A stretch of 52,741 nt of DNA from Mogibacterium sp. (lineage in GTDB: Bacteria > Bacillota > Clostridia > Peptostreptococcales > Anaerovoracaceae). The stretch's first letter is position 1; the number at the start of each line of letters is the position of its first letter. Location of the stretch: positions 1-52,741 of the forward strand of contig JAFRGD010000010.1 of assembly GCA_017433975.1 (NCBI GenBank), read 5' to 3'. The translations under genes were made by a program, and so were the position numbers. Shown piece after piece: positions 1 through 7,452 of this stretch. Below the pieces are notes generated by a model. It was not told where the DNA came from. It ran no database searches and saw only the letters and a program-made list of their open reading frames with translations.

Positions 1-2
1 CA

Positions 3-38
3 CCGGCGGTCGGCAAGCCCCTGGCCGCACACCGCCGG
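3..38. repeat. GC-rich inverted repeat at the left edge
   Basis: CCGGCGGT at 3-10 is matched by its exact reverse complement ACCGCCGG at 31-38, with a 20-base loop. It could be the end of a terminator or a repeat belonging to whatever lies to the left of the window. No T-run follows directly, so terminator function is doubtful. No gene is visible in bases 1-99. Confidence 0.35.
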
Positions 39-99
39 CCGCCCGTCGGCAGGAACCCGCACTACAATTTTACCAAAAGTCGGCGGAAAACGGAATACA

Positions 100-128
100 T
101 TTACAACAGCGCGGTTTCGTGCTACAAT
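100..128 (+). promoter_or_regulatory. Candidate sigma-A promoter of the rubredoxin gene
   Basis: TTTACA (100-105) and TACAAT (123-128) are each one base from the sigma-A consensus and are separated by 17 bases. They lie about 45 bases upstream of the rubredoxin start. Prediction from sequence only. Confidence 0.5.
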
Positions 129-173
129 GATTTCAGTCTTTTTAAGACAATTTTTGAAAGAGAGGTATTCGAT

Positions 174-329
174 ATGAAGTATGTTTGCACAGTTTGCGGT
201 TATGTGTATGACCCTGAGATCGGCGATCCGGACAACGGCGTAGCGCCGGGCACTGCATGGGAAGACGTTCCTGAGGATTGGACCTGCCCGCTTTGCTCCG
301 TCGGCAAGGACATGTTTGAAGAGGAATAA
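174..329 (+). CDS. Rubredoxin
   Basis: A 51-residue protein, the normal length for a single-domain rubredoxin. It carries the two CxxC knuckles that bind one iron atom: C5-T-V-C8-G and C38-P-L-C41. The stretches between them (GYVYDP, and DVPEDW before the second knuckle) are typical of the fold. Rubredoxins are cytoplasmic one-electron carriers, used in anaerobes mostly for oxygen and superoxide detoxification or as donors to flavoproteins. An AGAGAGG-like ribosome site lies about 6 bases before the ATG. The next gene starts 6 bases after the stop, so the two are probably co-transcribed. No partner reductase is adjacent; the Fe-S flavoproteins near 40-47 kb are possible partners only by speculation. 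Confidence 0.95.
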   Translation: MKYVCTVCGYVYDPEIGDPDNGVAPGTAWEDVPEDWTCPLCSVGKDMFEEE

Positions 330-335
330 TCGAGC

Positions 336-806
336 ATGAAGAGAAAATTTCTGGTATTGCTATTGATGTTCCTGACAGCGGCGCTTCTGCTCGCGGGCTG
401 CGGCTCCGGCAGCGGTGGCGGCGGTGATGAGGAACCACAGACGTTCATTTCCAGTAACGACGACAACACCGTCACGATCAACACGAACAAGACGGGAGCC
501 GGAACCGGCGGCCTCGCTTACATCACCGTCGGCGAGAACGAGGTTCTGTCCTATGATTCGTCTTTGGAAAAGGGCTCTGAGATCGAACTCAAATTCTATC
601 CGTCGACCGTCTCTGACGACGAGGACGAGGAGATGGAGAAATCCATGGAAGACGTCCTTCCGGACGACGGCGAGGAGACCGTGACCGTCCTCGTGGGAAG
701 CGGTGACAGCGGTTATGTTGAACTTGCACCCGGCGAATATACGATCGGGGTCAACGTCACAAAGAAATCAACCGGAACGGTCAACCTCAGTACGCAGGCA
801 CAATAG
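336..806 (+). CDS. Small secreted lipoprotein of unknown function
   Basis: This 156-residue protein starts with a basic n-region (MKRK), a hydrophobic h-region and the lipobox LLAGC (Cys21). It is followed by a Gly/Ser-rich linker and an acidic stretch, so it should be lipid-anchored on the outer face of the membrane. The rest is rich in Thr, Asp and Glu, with an acidic run around DDEDEEMEKS. I recognise no domain family. Its closeness to the rubredoxin stop (6 bases) suggests one transcript, ended by the hairpin at 828-859. The function cannot be given; a solute-binding or surface role is only a guess from the lipoprotein signal. Confidence 0.8.
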   Translation: MKRKFLVLLLMFLTAALLLAGCGSGSGGGGDEEPQTFISSNDDNTVTINTNKTGAGTGGLAYITVGENEVLSYDSSLEKGSEIELKFYPSTVSDDEDEEMEKSMEDVLPDDGEETVTVLVGSGDSGYVELAPGEYTIGVNVTKKSTGTVNLSTQAQ

Positions 807-827
807 GATCCGAATAACGGTACACGG

Positions 828-859
828 GAGCAGGGGCTGCGGCGCCTGCTCTTTTGTTG
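828..859 (+). terminator. Rho-independent terminator after the lipoprotein gene
   Basis: GAGCAGG (828-834) pairs with CCTGCTC (845-851) around a GC-rich loop and is followed by TTTTGTTG. It is placed 22 bases after the lipoprotein stop. Confidence 0.7.
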
Positions 860-1260
860 TGCGAAAAACCGAAGCGCCGTCTCTTGCCCCCTTCGGCCGG
901 AACAGCGGAACGAAGCGGCAGCCTCTTGTCCCATTCGGCAAGAACAACGGATGGTGAGAGTTGTTACTTCTGGCGGGTCGGATCTGCTTAAAGTAACAAT
1001 CGGACTGTTTGCGGGGACGACTGCAGCAAGAGACCAGGGGGTATATGAAGCCTGCGAAAGCAAGATCGGCAGGGGCATATGAAGTCCGCGAAGGAAAGAT
1101 CGGCAGAAATGAGCGTTTGTATTGTGTGAAACCCGTCCTGGGGAGTGAATCTTGCTCCGGATATGGGAGAAGAGAAGGCGTTCAAAGGGGAGTTTTGTTA
1201 CTTTTAAAGGGGCTGGGCACGGAAAAGTAACAAAAGCGAGGGAATCAGAGTATATAACGC
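860..1260. repeat. Non-coding stretch with imperfect direct and inverted repeats
   Basis: No convincing gene lies between 807 and 1367. Four pieces of repeat structure are visible. A 29-base direct repeat occurs at 881-909 and 923-951 (24 of 29 identical, period 42). A 30-base direct repeat occurs at 1043-1072 and 1077-1106 (26 of 30 identical, period 34). An inverted repeat TTGTTACTT/AAGTAACAA lies at 961-969 and 991-999. A perfect 13-base inverted repeat TTTTGTTACTTTT lies at 1193-1205 with its complement at 1223-1235. The two inverted repeats share the GTTACTT core. Open frames here, including a long one on the minus strand, have no start signal or family resemblance. Confidence 0.6.
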
Positions 1261-1289
1261 TTGACATATACCCCCTGGGGGTATATAAT
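1261..1289 (+). promoter_or_regulatory. Consensus promoter with embedded CsoR-type copper operator
   Basis: A perfect -35 (TTGACA, 1261-1266) and a perfect -10 (TATAAT, 1284-1289) are spaced by 17 bases. The spacer is filled by the palindrome TATACCCCCTGGGGGTATA (1267-1285), two exact 9-base arms around one T. Known CsoR operators are GC-tract pseudo-palindromes of the form ATACCCC-GGGGTAT between promoter elements. A bound repressor here would occlude RNA polymerase; copper would release it. It drives csoR and probably copA. Confidence 0.85.
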
Positions 1290-1367
1290 TCGAGTGCAAA
1301 CAGAGTGAAAGCAGCGTATAACTGAGGCGTGAAGCAATCGAATGCTCTGCGTAACGGAGGAACGAAG

Positions 1368-1664
1368 ATGGAGACCTGCAGTTGTGAACGAAAGAAAAAA
1401 CGGTCCGAAGATGAATACAAGGCGCTGATGAACCGGCTGAAACGGATCGAAGGGCAGATCCGCGGGGTCGAGGGCATGCTGGAGAACGACGCGTACTGCC
1501 CGGACATCCTGATTCAGGTGTCGGCGATCAACAGCGCGTTGAATAGTTTTAACAAGGAGCTGCTCGCGGAGCACCTCCGCACGTGTGTCAAGACCGATAT
1601 TCAGAACGGTGACGACGGGGCCGTCGACGAGTTCGTCAAGGTCATGCAGAAGCTGATGAAGTAG
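1368..1664 (+). CDS. csoR: Copper-sensing repressor CsoR (DUF156 family)
   Basis: A 98-residue all-helical repressor from the ATG at 1368, chosen because GGAGG lies 8 bases before it; a GTG at 1329 would add 13 residues with no ribosome site. Family-typical sequence runs from LKRIEGQIRGVEGML onward. The copper triad of CsoR is present: C44, then 24 residues, H69, three residues, C73 (EHLRTC). This spacing equals the Cys-His-Cys ligand set of characterised CsoR proteins and argues for Cu(I) rather than the nickel/cobalt sensor RcnR. The Cys pair in METCSC is an extra feature of the N-terminus. It sits 51 bases upstream of copA, behind an operator-containing promoter, so it most likely represses both genes until copper rises. 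Confidence 0.92.
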   Translation: METCSCERKKKRSEDEYKALMNRLKRIEGQIRGVEGMLENDAYCPDILIQVSAINSALNSFNKELLAEHLRTCVKTDIQNGDDGAVDEFVKVMQKLMK

Positions 1665-1715
1665 TGCCGGGGACCCGGGCGGGGCGCCGGAACGGATTGA
1701 GGAGAAATTGATAGA

Positions 1716-4547
1716 ATGGAACAATACAGTGTAACCGGAATGAGCTGCGCGGCCTGCCAGGCGCGCGTGGAGAAGGCGGTGAGCAAGGTGCCGGGCGTCG
1801 AGTCCTGCGCGGTGAGCCTGCTGACCAACTCCATGGGCGTCGAAGGGACCGCAGCGCCGGAAGATGTCATCAAGGCGGTGACGGATGCGGGCTACGGGGC
1901 CGCGCTTCGCAGTGCGGGCGCCGCAGGTGCTGCGGGCGGTACTGCTTCGCAGGGCAGCGCAGGTGCCGGCAATCGCGGGAGAGGCTACGCCTCGATCCGG
2001 GAGCAGGAGGAAATGCTCGCGGATACCGAGACGCCGCGGCTGAAGAAGCGGCTGATCACATCGGTCGGTTTTTTGCTGCTTTTGATGTATATTTCGATGG
2101 GCCACGGCATGCTGGGTTGGCCGCTGCCGGCGTTCATGGAAGGCAATCACATCGCGATGGCGATCGCGGAGATGCTCCTCGCGGCCATCGTCATGCTGAT
2201 CAATAAGAAGTTCTTTACCAGCGGGTTCAAGAGCCTGGTGCACCTCGCGCCGAACATGGATACGCTCGTTGCGATGGGCTCCATGACGTCGTTCGTGTGG
2301 AGCGTCGTCGTGCTTTTCAAGATGACGGTCGACCAACTGGCGGGCGTCGCGGATGCGGTCATGACCGACATGCATAATCTGTACTTTGAGTCCGCGGCGA
2401 TGATCGTGACGTTGATCACCATCGGAAAGATGCTCGAGGCGATGTCCAAAGGGCGGACGACCGACGCGCTCAAGTCTCTGATGAAGCTCGCGCCGGAGAC
2501 CGCGACGGTTCTGAAGGATCCGAACGGCCAGACGGTCACGGCGGCTGCCCTGGCGGCCGGCGCGGCCGACGCAAAATATGAAGAGGCTGTCGTACCGATC
2601 GAGGAGGTCTCAGTGGGAGATGTCTTCATCGTGAAGTCCGGCGACAGCGTGCCGGTGGACGGCCGGATCCTGAGCGGTACCGCGGCAATCGACGAGTCCG
2701 CGCTGACCGGCGAGAGTCTGCCGGTTGACAAGGCGGAGGGCGACGAGGTTTCGGCTGCGACGATCAGCCGGACCGGGTACTTCCGCGCGGAGGCGACTAA
2801 GATTGGGGAGGACACGACGCTCGCCAAGATCATCGGCATGGTGAACGAAGCGGCTTCGACCAAGGCCCCGATTGCTAAGATCGCGGACAAAGTTTCCGGC
2901 GTGTTCGTTCCGGCGGTCATCGGCATCGCGGTCCTCGTGACGGTCATCTGGCTCTTCCTGGGCCGCGACGTGGGCTTCTCGCTCGCGCGGGGCATCGCCG
3001 TACTGGTCATCAGCTGTCCGTGCGCGCTCGGCCTCGCGACGCCGGTCGCGATCATGGTCGGGAACGGCAAGGCGGCGCGGAACGGGATCCTGTTCAAGAC
3101 GTCCGCGTCCCTCGAAGAGACCGGCCGCGTGCAGATCGTCGCGCTCGACAAGACCGGAACCATCACCAGCGGCAAGCCGGTCGTGACGGATCTCTTCGCC
3201 ATCGACGAGGACGGTGACGGGGTCGAGAGCGAAGCGTCAGGCGCAAATAAACATTATAATCATCCTGACGCGGATGAGCTTGCCGAAAAGTACAGCTCGA
3301 TGATCAATCTCAACATTTATAATCTCATCAAGGCGGCGGCTTCGCTCGAGACGAAGAGCGAGCACCCGCTGGCGCGGGCGATCGTGGATTACGCGGCGTC
3401 CCTCAAGATCGAGGCGGCGGAAACGGCCGATTTCGTGGTGCTGCCGGGAAACGGACTTCAGGCAGCGGTCCGCGCTTCGGAGATCGACGAGGACTGGGGC
3501 GGCAAGACCGTGACGCTTTACGGCGGAAACCGGGACATGATTGCAAAGATCGCGGCAATTCCGGCGGAGGCGGAGGAAACCGCGGCGGAATACGCGGCGC
3601 AGGGGAAGACCCCGATTTATTTCGCGGTGTCCGGGCTGGAAGCGGAGGCAAAGCTGCTCGGCATCATCGCCGTCGCGGACGCGGTCAAACCGGACAGCCG
3701 GCAGGCAATCGAGGAACTGCACAACATGGGCATCCAGGTCGTCATGCTGACCGGCGACAACGAGAAGACCGCGCGGGTCATCGGCGACCAGGTCGGCGTC
3801 GACAAAGTTGTCGCGGGCGTCAAGCCGGACGGCAAGGAGAGCGTCATCCGGCAGCTCAAGGAGTACGGTAAGGTCGCCATGGTAGGCGACGGGATCAACG
3901 ACGCGCCGGCCCTGACGCGGGCGGACATCGGCATCGCGATCGGCGCGGGAACCAACGTCGCGATCGACGCGGCGGACGTCGTTCTGATGAACAGCGGTCT
4001 CGGCGACGCGGCGGCAGCGGTCCGGCTCTCCCGTCAGACGCTGCGGAACATCCACCAGAACCTCTTCTGGGCGTTTTTCTACAATGTGCTGCTCATCCCG
4101 CTCGCCGCGGGACTGTACGCGCACTTCATGCACGGCTGGACGATGAACCCGATGATCGGGGCGGCCGCGATGAGCCTTTCGAGCTTCTGCGTGTGCATGA
4201 ACGCGCTGCGGCTCAATCTGTTCGACCCGCACGACGCTTCGCATGACAAGAAGCGCGGCGGGGAGATCCAAATCGTCATGGATACCGGCGACACTGACGT
4301 CCCGGCGGAAGATAATCAATCCAAGGAGGAAAAAACAATGGAAAAGACCATGAAAATCGAAGGAATGATGTGCGTCCACTGCGAGGCAAGAGTCAAGAAG
4401 ACCCTGGAAGCGCTGGACGGCGTAACAGAGGCTGTCGTCAGCCACGAGACCGGCACGGCCGTCGTCAAGATGGATACGGAGGTCGCGGATGAGGTGCTGA
4501 AGAAAGCCGTCGAGGACCAGGACTACAAGGTGCTCGGCATCGAATAA
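1716..4547 (+). CDS. copA: Copper-exporting P1B-type ATPase with C-terminal CopZ-like domain
   Basis: A 943-residue membrane pump exporting Cu(I) with ATP. Visible in order: an N-terminal heavy-metal domain with MSCAAC (residues 9-14), membrane segments from about residue 110, the actuator motif TGES (331-334), the membrane metal site CPC (434-436), the phosphorylation site DKTGT (Asp478), the SEHPLA nucleotide-domain motif, GDGINDAP (about 724-731), a final helix pair, and a second heavy-metal domain with MMCVHC (Cys886, Cys889). CPC plus the upstream CsoR argues for copper. About 40 residues after DKTGT (GDGVESE to NIYNLI) look like an insertion, and part of its DNA is AT-rich. The last 69 codons have their own ribosome site and start (see separate entry). 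The ribosome site is GAGGAGAAATTG before ATG. Confidence 0.95.
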   Translation: MEQYSVTGMSCAACQARVEKAVSKVPGVESCAVSLLTNSMGVEGTAAPEDVIKAVTDAGYGAALRSAGAAGAAGGTASQGSAGAGNRGRGYASIREQEEMLADTETPRLKKRLITSVGFLLLLMYISMGHGMLGWPLPAFMEGNHIAMAIAEMLLAAIVMLINKKFFTSGFKSLVHLAPNMDTLVAMGSMTSFVWSVVVLFKMTVDQLAGVADAVMTDMHNLYFESAAMIVTLITIGKMLEAMSKGRTTDALKSLMKLAPETATVLKDPNGQTVTAAALAAGAADAKYEEAVVPIEEVSVGDVFIVKSGDSVPVDGRILSGTAAIDESALTGESLPVDKAEGDEVSAATISRTGYFRAEATKIGEDTTLAKIIGMVNEAASTKAPIAKIADKVSGVFVPAVIGIAVLVTVIWLFLGRDVGFSLARGIAVLVISCPCALGLATPVAIMVGNGKAARNGILFKTSASLEETGRVQIVALDKTGTITSGKPVVTDLFAIDEDGDGVESEASGANKHYNHPDADELAEKYSSMINLNIYNLIKAAASLETKSEHPLARAIVDYAASLKIEAAETADFVVLPGNGLQAAVRASEIDEDWGGKTVTLYGGNRDMIAKIAAIPAEAEETAAEYAAQGKTPIYFAVSGLEAEAKLLGIIAVADAVKPDSRQAIEELHNMGIQVVMLTGDNEKTARVIGDQVGVDKVVAGVKPDGKESVIRQLKEYGKVAMVGDGINDAPALTRADIGIAIGAGTNVAIDAADVVLMNSGLGDAAAAVRLSRQTLRNIHQNLFWAFFYNVLLIPLAAGLYAHFMHGWTMNPMIGAAAMSLSSFCVCMNALRLNLFDPHDASHDKKRGGEIQIVMDTGDTDVPAEDNQSKEEKTMEKTMKIEGMMCVHCEARVKKTLEALDGVTEAVVSHETGTAVVKMDTEVADEVLKKAVEDQDYKVLGIE
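4323..4547 (+). other. Internal ribosome site and in-frame start for a free CopZ-like chaperone
   Basis: Inside copA, AAGGAGG at 4323-4329 is followed 8 bases later by an in-frame ATG at 4338. Translation from it gives a 69-residue protein beginning MEKTMKIEGMM with the metal site C-V-H-C, exactly the size and layout of a free CopZ chaperone. The linker before it is hydrophilic (DVPAEDNQSKEEK). Two explanations fit: copA and copZ were once adjacent and fused by loss of a stop, leaving the ribosome site behind, or the site is used so that one gene makes both fused and free chaperone. Sequence alone cannot show use. Confidence 0.6.
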
Positions 4548-4548
4548 G

Positions 4549-4615
4549 TGAAATCGGGGACGGTTCCGTTTTACATCTTTTTCGCAAAAGATGAAAAACG
4601 GAACCGTCCCCATTT
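4549..4615. repeat. REP-like long palindrome, copy 1
   Basis: Directly after copA. The arm GGGGACGGTTCCGTTTT (4556-4572) pairs with AAAACGGAACCGTCCCC (4595-4611), and the inner bases ATCTTTT/AAAAGAT extend the hairpin to a 4-base loop. AAAT and ATTT continue it outward. It shares the 19-mer TGAAATCGGGGACGGTTCC (4549-4567) with a second copy at 6009-6027. It could act as a terminator for copA, though the T-run after it is short (ATTTT). Confidence 0.75.
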
Positions 4616-4640
4616 TAAACAAAAGAAAAACAGAAACCTG

Positions 4641-4669
4641 TTAACGCACGATATAAGAAGTGATATAAT
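4641..4669 (+). promoter_or_regulatory. Candidate promoter of the aminotransferase gene
   Basis: TTAACG (4641-4646) and a consensus TATAAT (4664-4669) are spaced by 17 bases, about 95 bases before the gene start in an AT-rich leader. Confidence 0.5.
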
Positions 4670-4762
4670 ATTAACAAGGATATTCCGACTGATAAAAAGG
4701 GTATTCTGGCAAAAGATTCAGTACTTTTTTAGTGATTTATTTCTAACAGGAGGAAAGTGAAA

Positions 4763-5953
4763 ATGATTGCTAAAAGTATGGCACCGCTTCTTGCGGGCGC
4801 ATCGGAAATCAGGGCAATGTTTGAGGAAGGCCTCAAGCTTGCCAAAGTCTACGGAAAAGAAAACGTTTATGACTTCTGCGTAGGTAACCCGGGGCTCCAC
4901 CCTCCAAAAGAGGTCTATGAAGCAATCGATTACATCAACCACAACATGGATCCGCATCTCGTGCACGGATACATGCCAAACGCCGGATATGATTCAACGA
5001 GACAGTGCGTTGCGGATTACTTCAACAGAAAGTACGGCACGGACTGGTCGCTGAACAACATCATCATGACGGTCGGCGCCGGCAGCGCCCTGTGCGCCGT
5101 GATGAGAACGGTATTTGACCCGGGCGACAAGATGGTCGTCTTCGCCCCGTATTTCGTTGAATACGCCAACTGGGCATATCTCTCGGGCGCTACGACCGTA
5201 GCGGTTCCGCCAAACGAAGCGAACGGCTTTGAACCGGACCCGGCTGAGCTCAAAAAGATTCTCGACCCGTCGGTCAAGATGGTCATCATCAACAACCCGA
5301 ACAACCCGACCGGCGTCATCTACTCCCCTGAGACGATCACGGGCATTGCGGACGTCCTGAGAGAGGCCGAGGCGGAATACGGACACCCGATTTACATCCT
5401 CGCGGACGAGCCATACAAAGAACTCGTTTACACCGATCAGGTCGTACCGTTCCTCCCAGACTATTATGATCACTCGATCATCTGCTACTCGTGGTCCAAG
5501 TCGCTGTCGCTGCCGGGCGAACGTATCGGATACGTTGCGGTTCCGAACACAATGGACGGCTTCGAGGAGTTCATGGGCGCGCTGAACGTCGCGAACCGTG
5601 TCGCGTGCGGCACCAACGCTCCGTCCATGATGCAGCTCATCGTCGAGCGCTGCATCGACGCGCAGGTCGACGTTCCTTACTACAAGAAGAACGGTCAGGA
5701 ACTGTATGACATCGTCACCAAGGCGGGCTTCACAGCGGTCGTTCCGCAGGGCGCGTTCTATCTGTGGGTCAAGTCGCCGGACGAGAATGAGTACGATTTC
5801 ATCAAGGCACTCAAAGAAGAGCGCATCCTCGGCGTTGCCGGCAGCGCGTTCAAGTGCCCGGGCTACATCAGACTGTCGTTCTGCATCGCGAACGAGACGA
5901 TCCAGAGATCGGCGGAGTCCTTCTACAAGGTAGGAAAGAAATATTTCGGCTAA
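4763..5953 (+). CDS. PLP-dependent class I/II aminotransferase
   Basis: A 396-residue fold-type I aminotransferase. The pyridoxal-phosphate lysine is Lys246 in SWSKSLSLPGERIGY. Other family marks are NPNNPTG (substrate/PLP loop), DEPYKEL (the Asp that binds the pyridine nitrogen) and the late Arg in GYIRLSF that holds the substrate carboxylate. The start chosen is ATG 4763, nine bases after CAGGAGG; a GTG at 4757 is only three bases from it. The gene stands alone between its own promoter and a strong terminator, so context does not name the substrate. Relatives in Clostridia are loosely called aspartate or aromatic aminotransferases; specificity cannot be given. Confidence 0.9.
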   Translation: MIAKSMAPLLAGASEIRAMFEEGLKLAKVYGKENVYDFCVGNPGLHPPKEVYEAIDYINHNMDPHLVHGYMPNAGYDSTRQCVADYFNRKYGTDWSLNNIIMTVGAGSALCAVMRTVFDPGDKMVVFAPYFVEYANWAYLSGATTVAVPPNEANGFEPDPAELKKILDPSVKMVIINNPNNPTGVIYSPETITGIADVLREAEAEYGHPIYILADEPYKELVYTDQVVPFLPDYYDHSIICYSWSKSLSLPGERIGYVAVPNTMDGFEEFMGALNVANRVACGTNAPSMMQLIVERCIDAQVDVPYYKKNGQELYDIVTKAGFTAVVPQGAFYLWVKSPDENEYDFIKALKEERILGVAGSAFKCPGYIRLSFCIANETIQRSAESFYKVGKKYFG

Positions 5954-5966
5954 GCTGAACACGCGG

Positions 5967-5996
5967 GCTGCCGGGTTTCCCCCGGCAGCTTTTTTT
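5967..5996 (+). terminator. Rho-independent terminator after the aminotransferase
   Basis: GCTGCCGGG (5967-5975) pairs with CCCGGCAGC (5981-5989), followed by seven T. Stem and T-run are both strong. Confidence 0.9.
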
Positions 5997-6007
5997 ATGT
6001 CACAAGG

Positions 6008-6038
6008 ATGAAATCGGGGACGGTTCCCAATTTCATCT
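6008..6038. repeat. REP-like palindrome, copy 2 (short form)
   Basis: GATGAAAT (6008-6015) pairs with ATTTCATC (6030-6037), with GGG/CCC inside and the loop GACGGTT. It shares 19 exact bases (6009-6027) with the longer palindrome after copA. It lies immediately upstream of the ribosome site of the next gene, so it may affect that gene's leader. Confidence 0.65.
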
Positions 6039-6051
6039 TTTGAGGAGTGAA

Positions 6052-6615
6052 ATGATTACGAGAACGAATGCAAAATCGACACATGTGTCGATGGTTGTCG
6101 ATGGAATCCCCGTTGACCTGACCCGGAAACGGGTGAAGAATATGAATATGCGGATCGGACCGGACGGGACGGTCCGGGTGTCTGCGCCGTTTCTGATGCC
6201 GGAGCGCGTGATCATCGAGTTCGTCCGGTCACGGGCGGGCTGGATCCGGCAGCACCAGGCGTCAGCGCAGGAGCGGGCGGAGCGGCTTGCAATCCCGGAG
6301 GATGAGCGGGAGGCGCTTCGCAAGGCGCTCCGCGCCAGGATTGACCGGCGCCTTCCATACTGGGAGGACCGGATGGGACTCCGGAGCAGCGGCTACCGTA
6401 TCCGCGACATGAAGACGCGCTGGGGGTCCTGTAACCACCAAACGCGGCACCTGAACTTCAACCTAAAGCTCGCGCTTTTTGACGACGACGTCCTCGACTA
6501 CGTCATCGTGCACGAGCTCGCGCACATCCGCGAGGCGAACCACGGTCCCGCTTTCTGGAGCATCGTCGCCCGGTACCTCCCGGACTACAAAATCCTGCGC
6601 CGCAGGCTGAAATAG
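6052..6615 (+). CDS. YgjP/DUF45-family zinc metallopeptidase
   Basis: A 187-residue cytoplasmic protein of the YgjP-like (M48-related) family. The zinc-binding motif is HELAH (His154, Glu155, His158), followed by REANHGPAFW, where the second His is typical of the family. The signature TRWGSCN precedes it by about 30 residues. The N-terminal half is the beta-rich region that normally precedes the protease core. ATG 6052 was chosen because GAGGAG ends five bases before it; a TTG at 6040 would overlap that site. Targets are unknown for most members. It follows the short REP-like palindrome and has no clear operon partner. Confidence 0.88.
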   Translation: MITRTNAKSTHVSMVVDGIPVDLTRKRVKNMNMRIGPDGTVRVSAPFLMPERVIIEFVRSRAGWIRQHQASAQERAERLAIPEDEREALRKALRARIDRRLPYWEDRMGLRSSGYRIRDMKTRWGSCNHQTRHLNFNLKLALFDDDVLDYVIVHELAHIREANHGPAFWSIVARYLPDYKILRRRLK

Positions 6616-6682
6616 GCCCAAAATGTCGGCAGGAATTCGAATTATGTTTACTATAACTCTTTATTTTTATCTCGAATTGTTA

Positions 6683-6688
6683 TATAAT
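6683..6688 (+). promoter_or_regulatory. Possible -10 element for ftsE
   Basis: A consensus TATAAT lies 33 bases before the ftsE start in an AT-rich gap. No convincing -35 is seen at the right spacing, so this is tentative. Confidence 0.3.
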
Positions 6689-6720
6689 ACTTCCAACTAT
6701 GAGTAGGTTTGGGAGGCATC

Positions 6721-7452
6721 ATGATTTTATTTCGAAACGTAAGTAAAAACTTCGGATCGAATGTCGGACTGGCCAACGCGTCTGTCCACATCAACAAGGG
6801 CGACTTCGTATTCCTGGTCGGACCGAGCGGCGCCGGCAAGACGACGTTCATTCGCCTGATCCTCAAGGAGATCGACCCGGACAAGGGGCGCATCACCCTC
6901 GCGGGCAAGGACATCACGCACCTGTCCCGCCGCGAGATCCCGGCCCTCCGGCAGAAGATCGGCATGGTGTTCCAGGACTTCCGCCTGCTCGAGAAGAAAA
7001 CCGTTTTTGAAAACGTCGCCTTCGCGATGGAGATCCACAACGCCAAGCGCCGCGACATCAAGAAACAAGTCATGTACGTCCTCGACCTGGTCGGCATTGC
7101 AGATAAGAAAGACCGTTACCCGAACGAACTCAGCGCCGGCGAGCAGCAGCGCGTCGGCATCGCGCGCGCGATCGTCAACAACCCGCGCGTCCTGATCTGT
7201 GACGAGCCGACCGGCAACCTCGACCCGGTCACAGCGATGGAAATCATGGACCTGCTGGACAAGATCAACCTCCGCGGCACGACCATTCTCATGGTCACGC
7301 ACGCCAAGGACATCGTAGACAAGATGAACAAACGCGTCGTCGCCATCGAGAACGGCCGCATCGTCCGCGACGAGGAGGGGCAGTACGGTCTGGACACCGA
7401 AGGCGATTTCTACGACGGGCGCGACGTGGAGGTGGACAACTATGTTTTCTAG
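6721..7452 (+). CDS. ftsE: Cell-division ABC ATPase FtsE
   Basis: This 243-residue cytoplasmic ATPase pairs with FtsX and transmits ATP hydrolysis to cell-wall hydrolases at the division septum. Walker A is GPSGAGKTT (34-42), the ABC signature is LSAGEQQRVGIARA, Walker B is VLICDEPTGNLDP, and the switch His is in LMVTHAKD. The Q-loop reads MVFQDFRLL, typical of FtsE. ATG 6721 is preceded by GGGAGG; an upstream TTG would overlap it. Its end overlaps the ftsX start by 11 bases, indicating coupled translation. It heads a cluster with ftsX and an M23 hydrolase activator. Confidence 0.95.
   Translation: MILFRNVSKNFGSNVGLANASVHINKGDFVFLVGPSGAGKTTFIRLILKEIDPDKGRITLAGKDITHLSRREIPALRQKIGMVFQDFRLLEKKTVFENVAFAMEIHNAKRRDIKKQVMYVLDLVGIADKKDRYPNELSAGEQQRVGIARAIVNNPRVLICDEPTGNLDPVTAMEIMDLLDKINLRGTTILMVTHAKDIVDKMNKRVVAIENGRIVRDEEGQYGLDTEGDFYDGRDVEVDNYVF

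Noticed and set aside
713..1507. A 264-codon open frame on the minus strand through the non-coding repeat stretch
   Set aside because: It crosses the lipoprotein and csoR genes and the copper promoter, has no ribosome site and no family resemblance.
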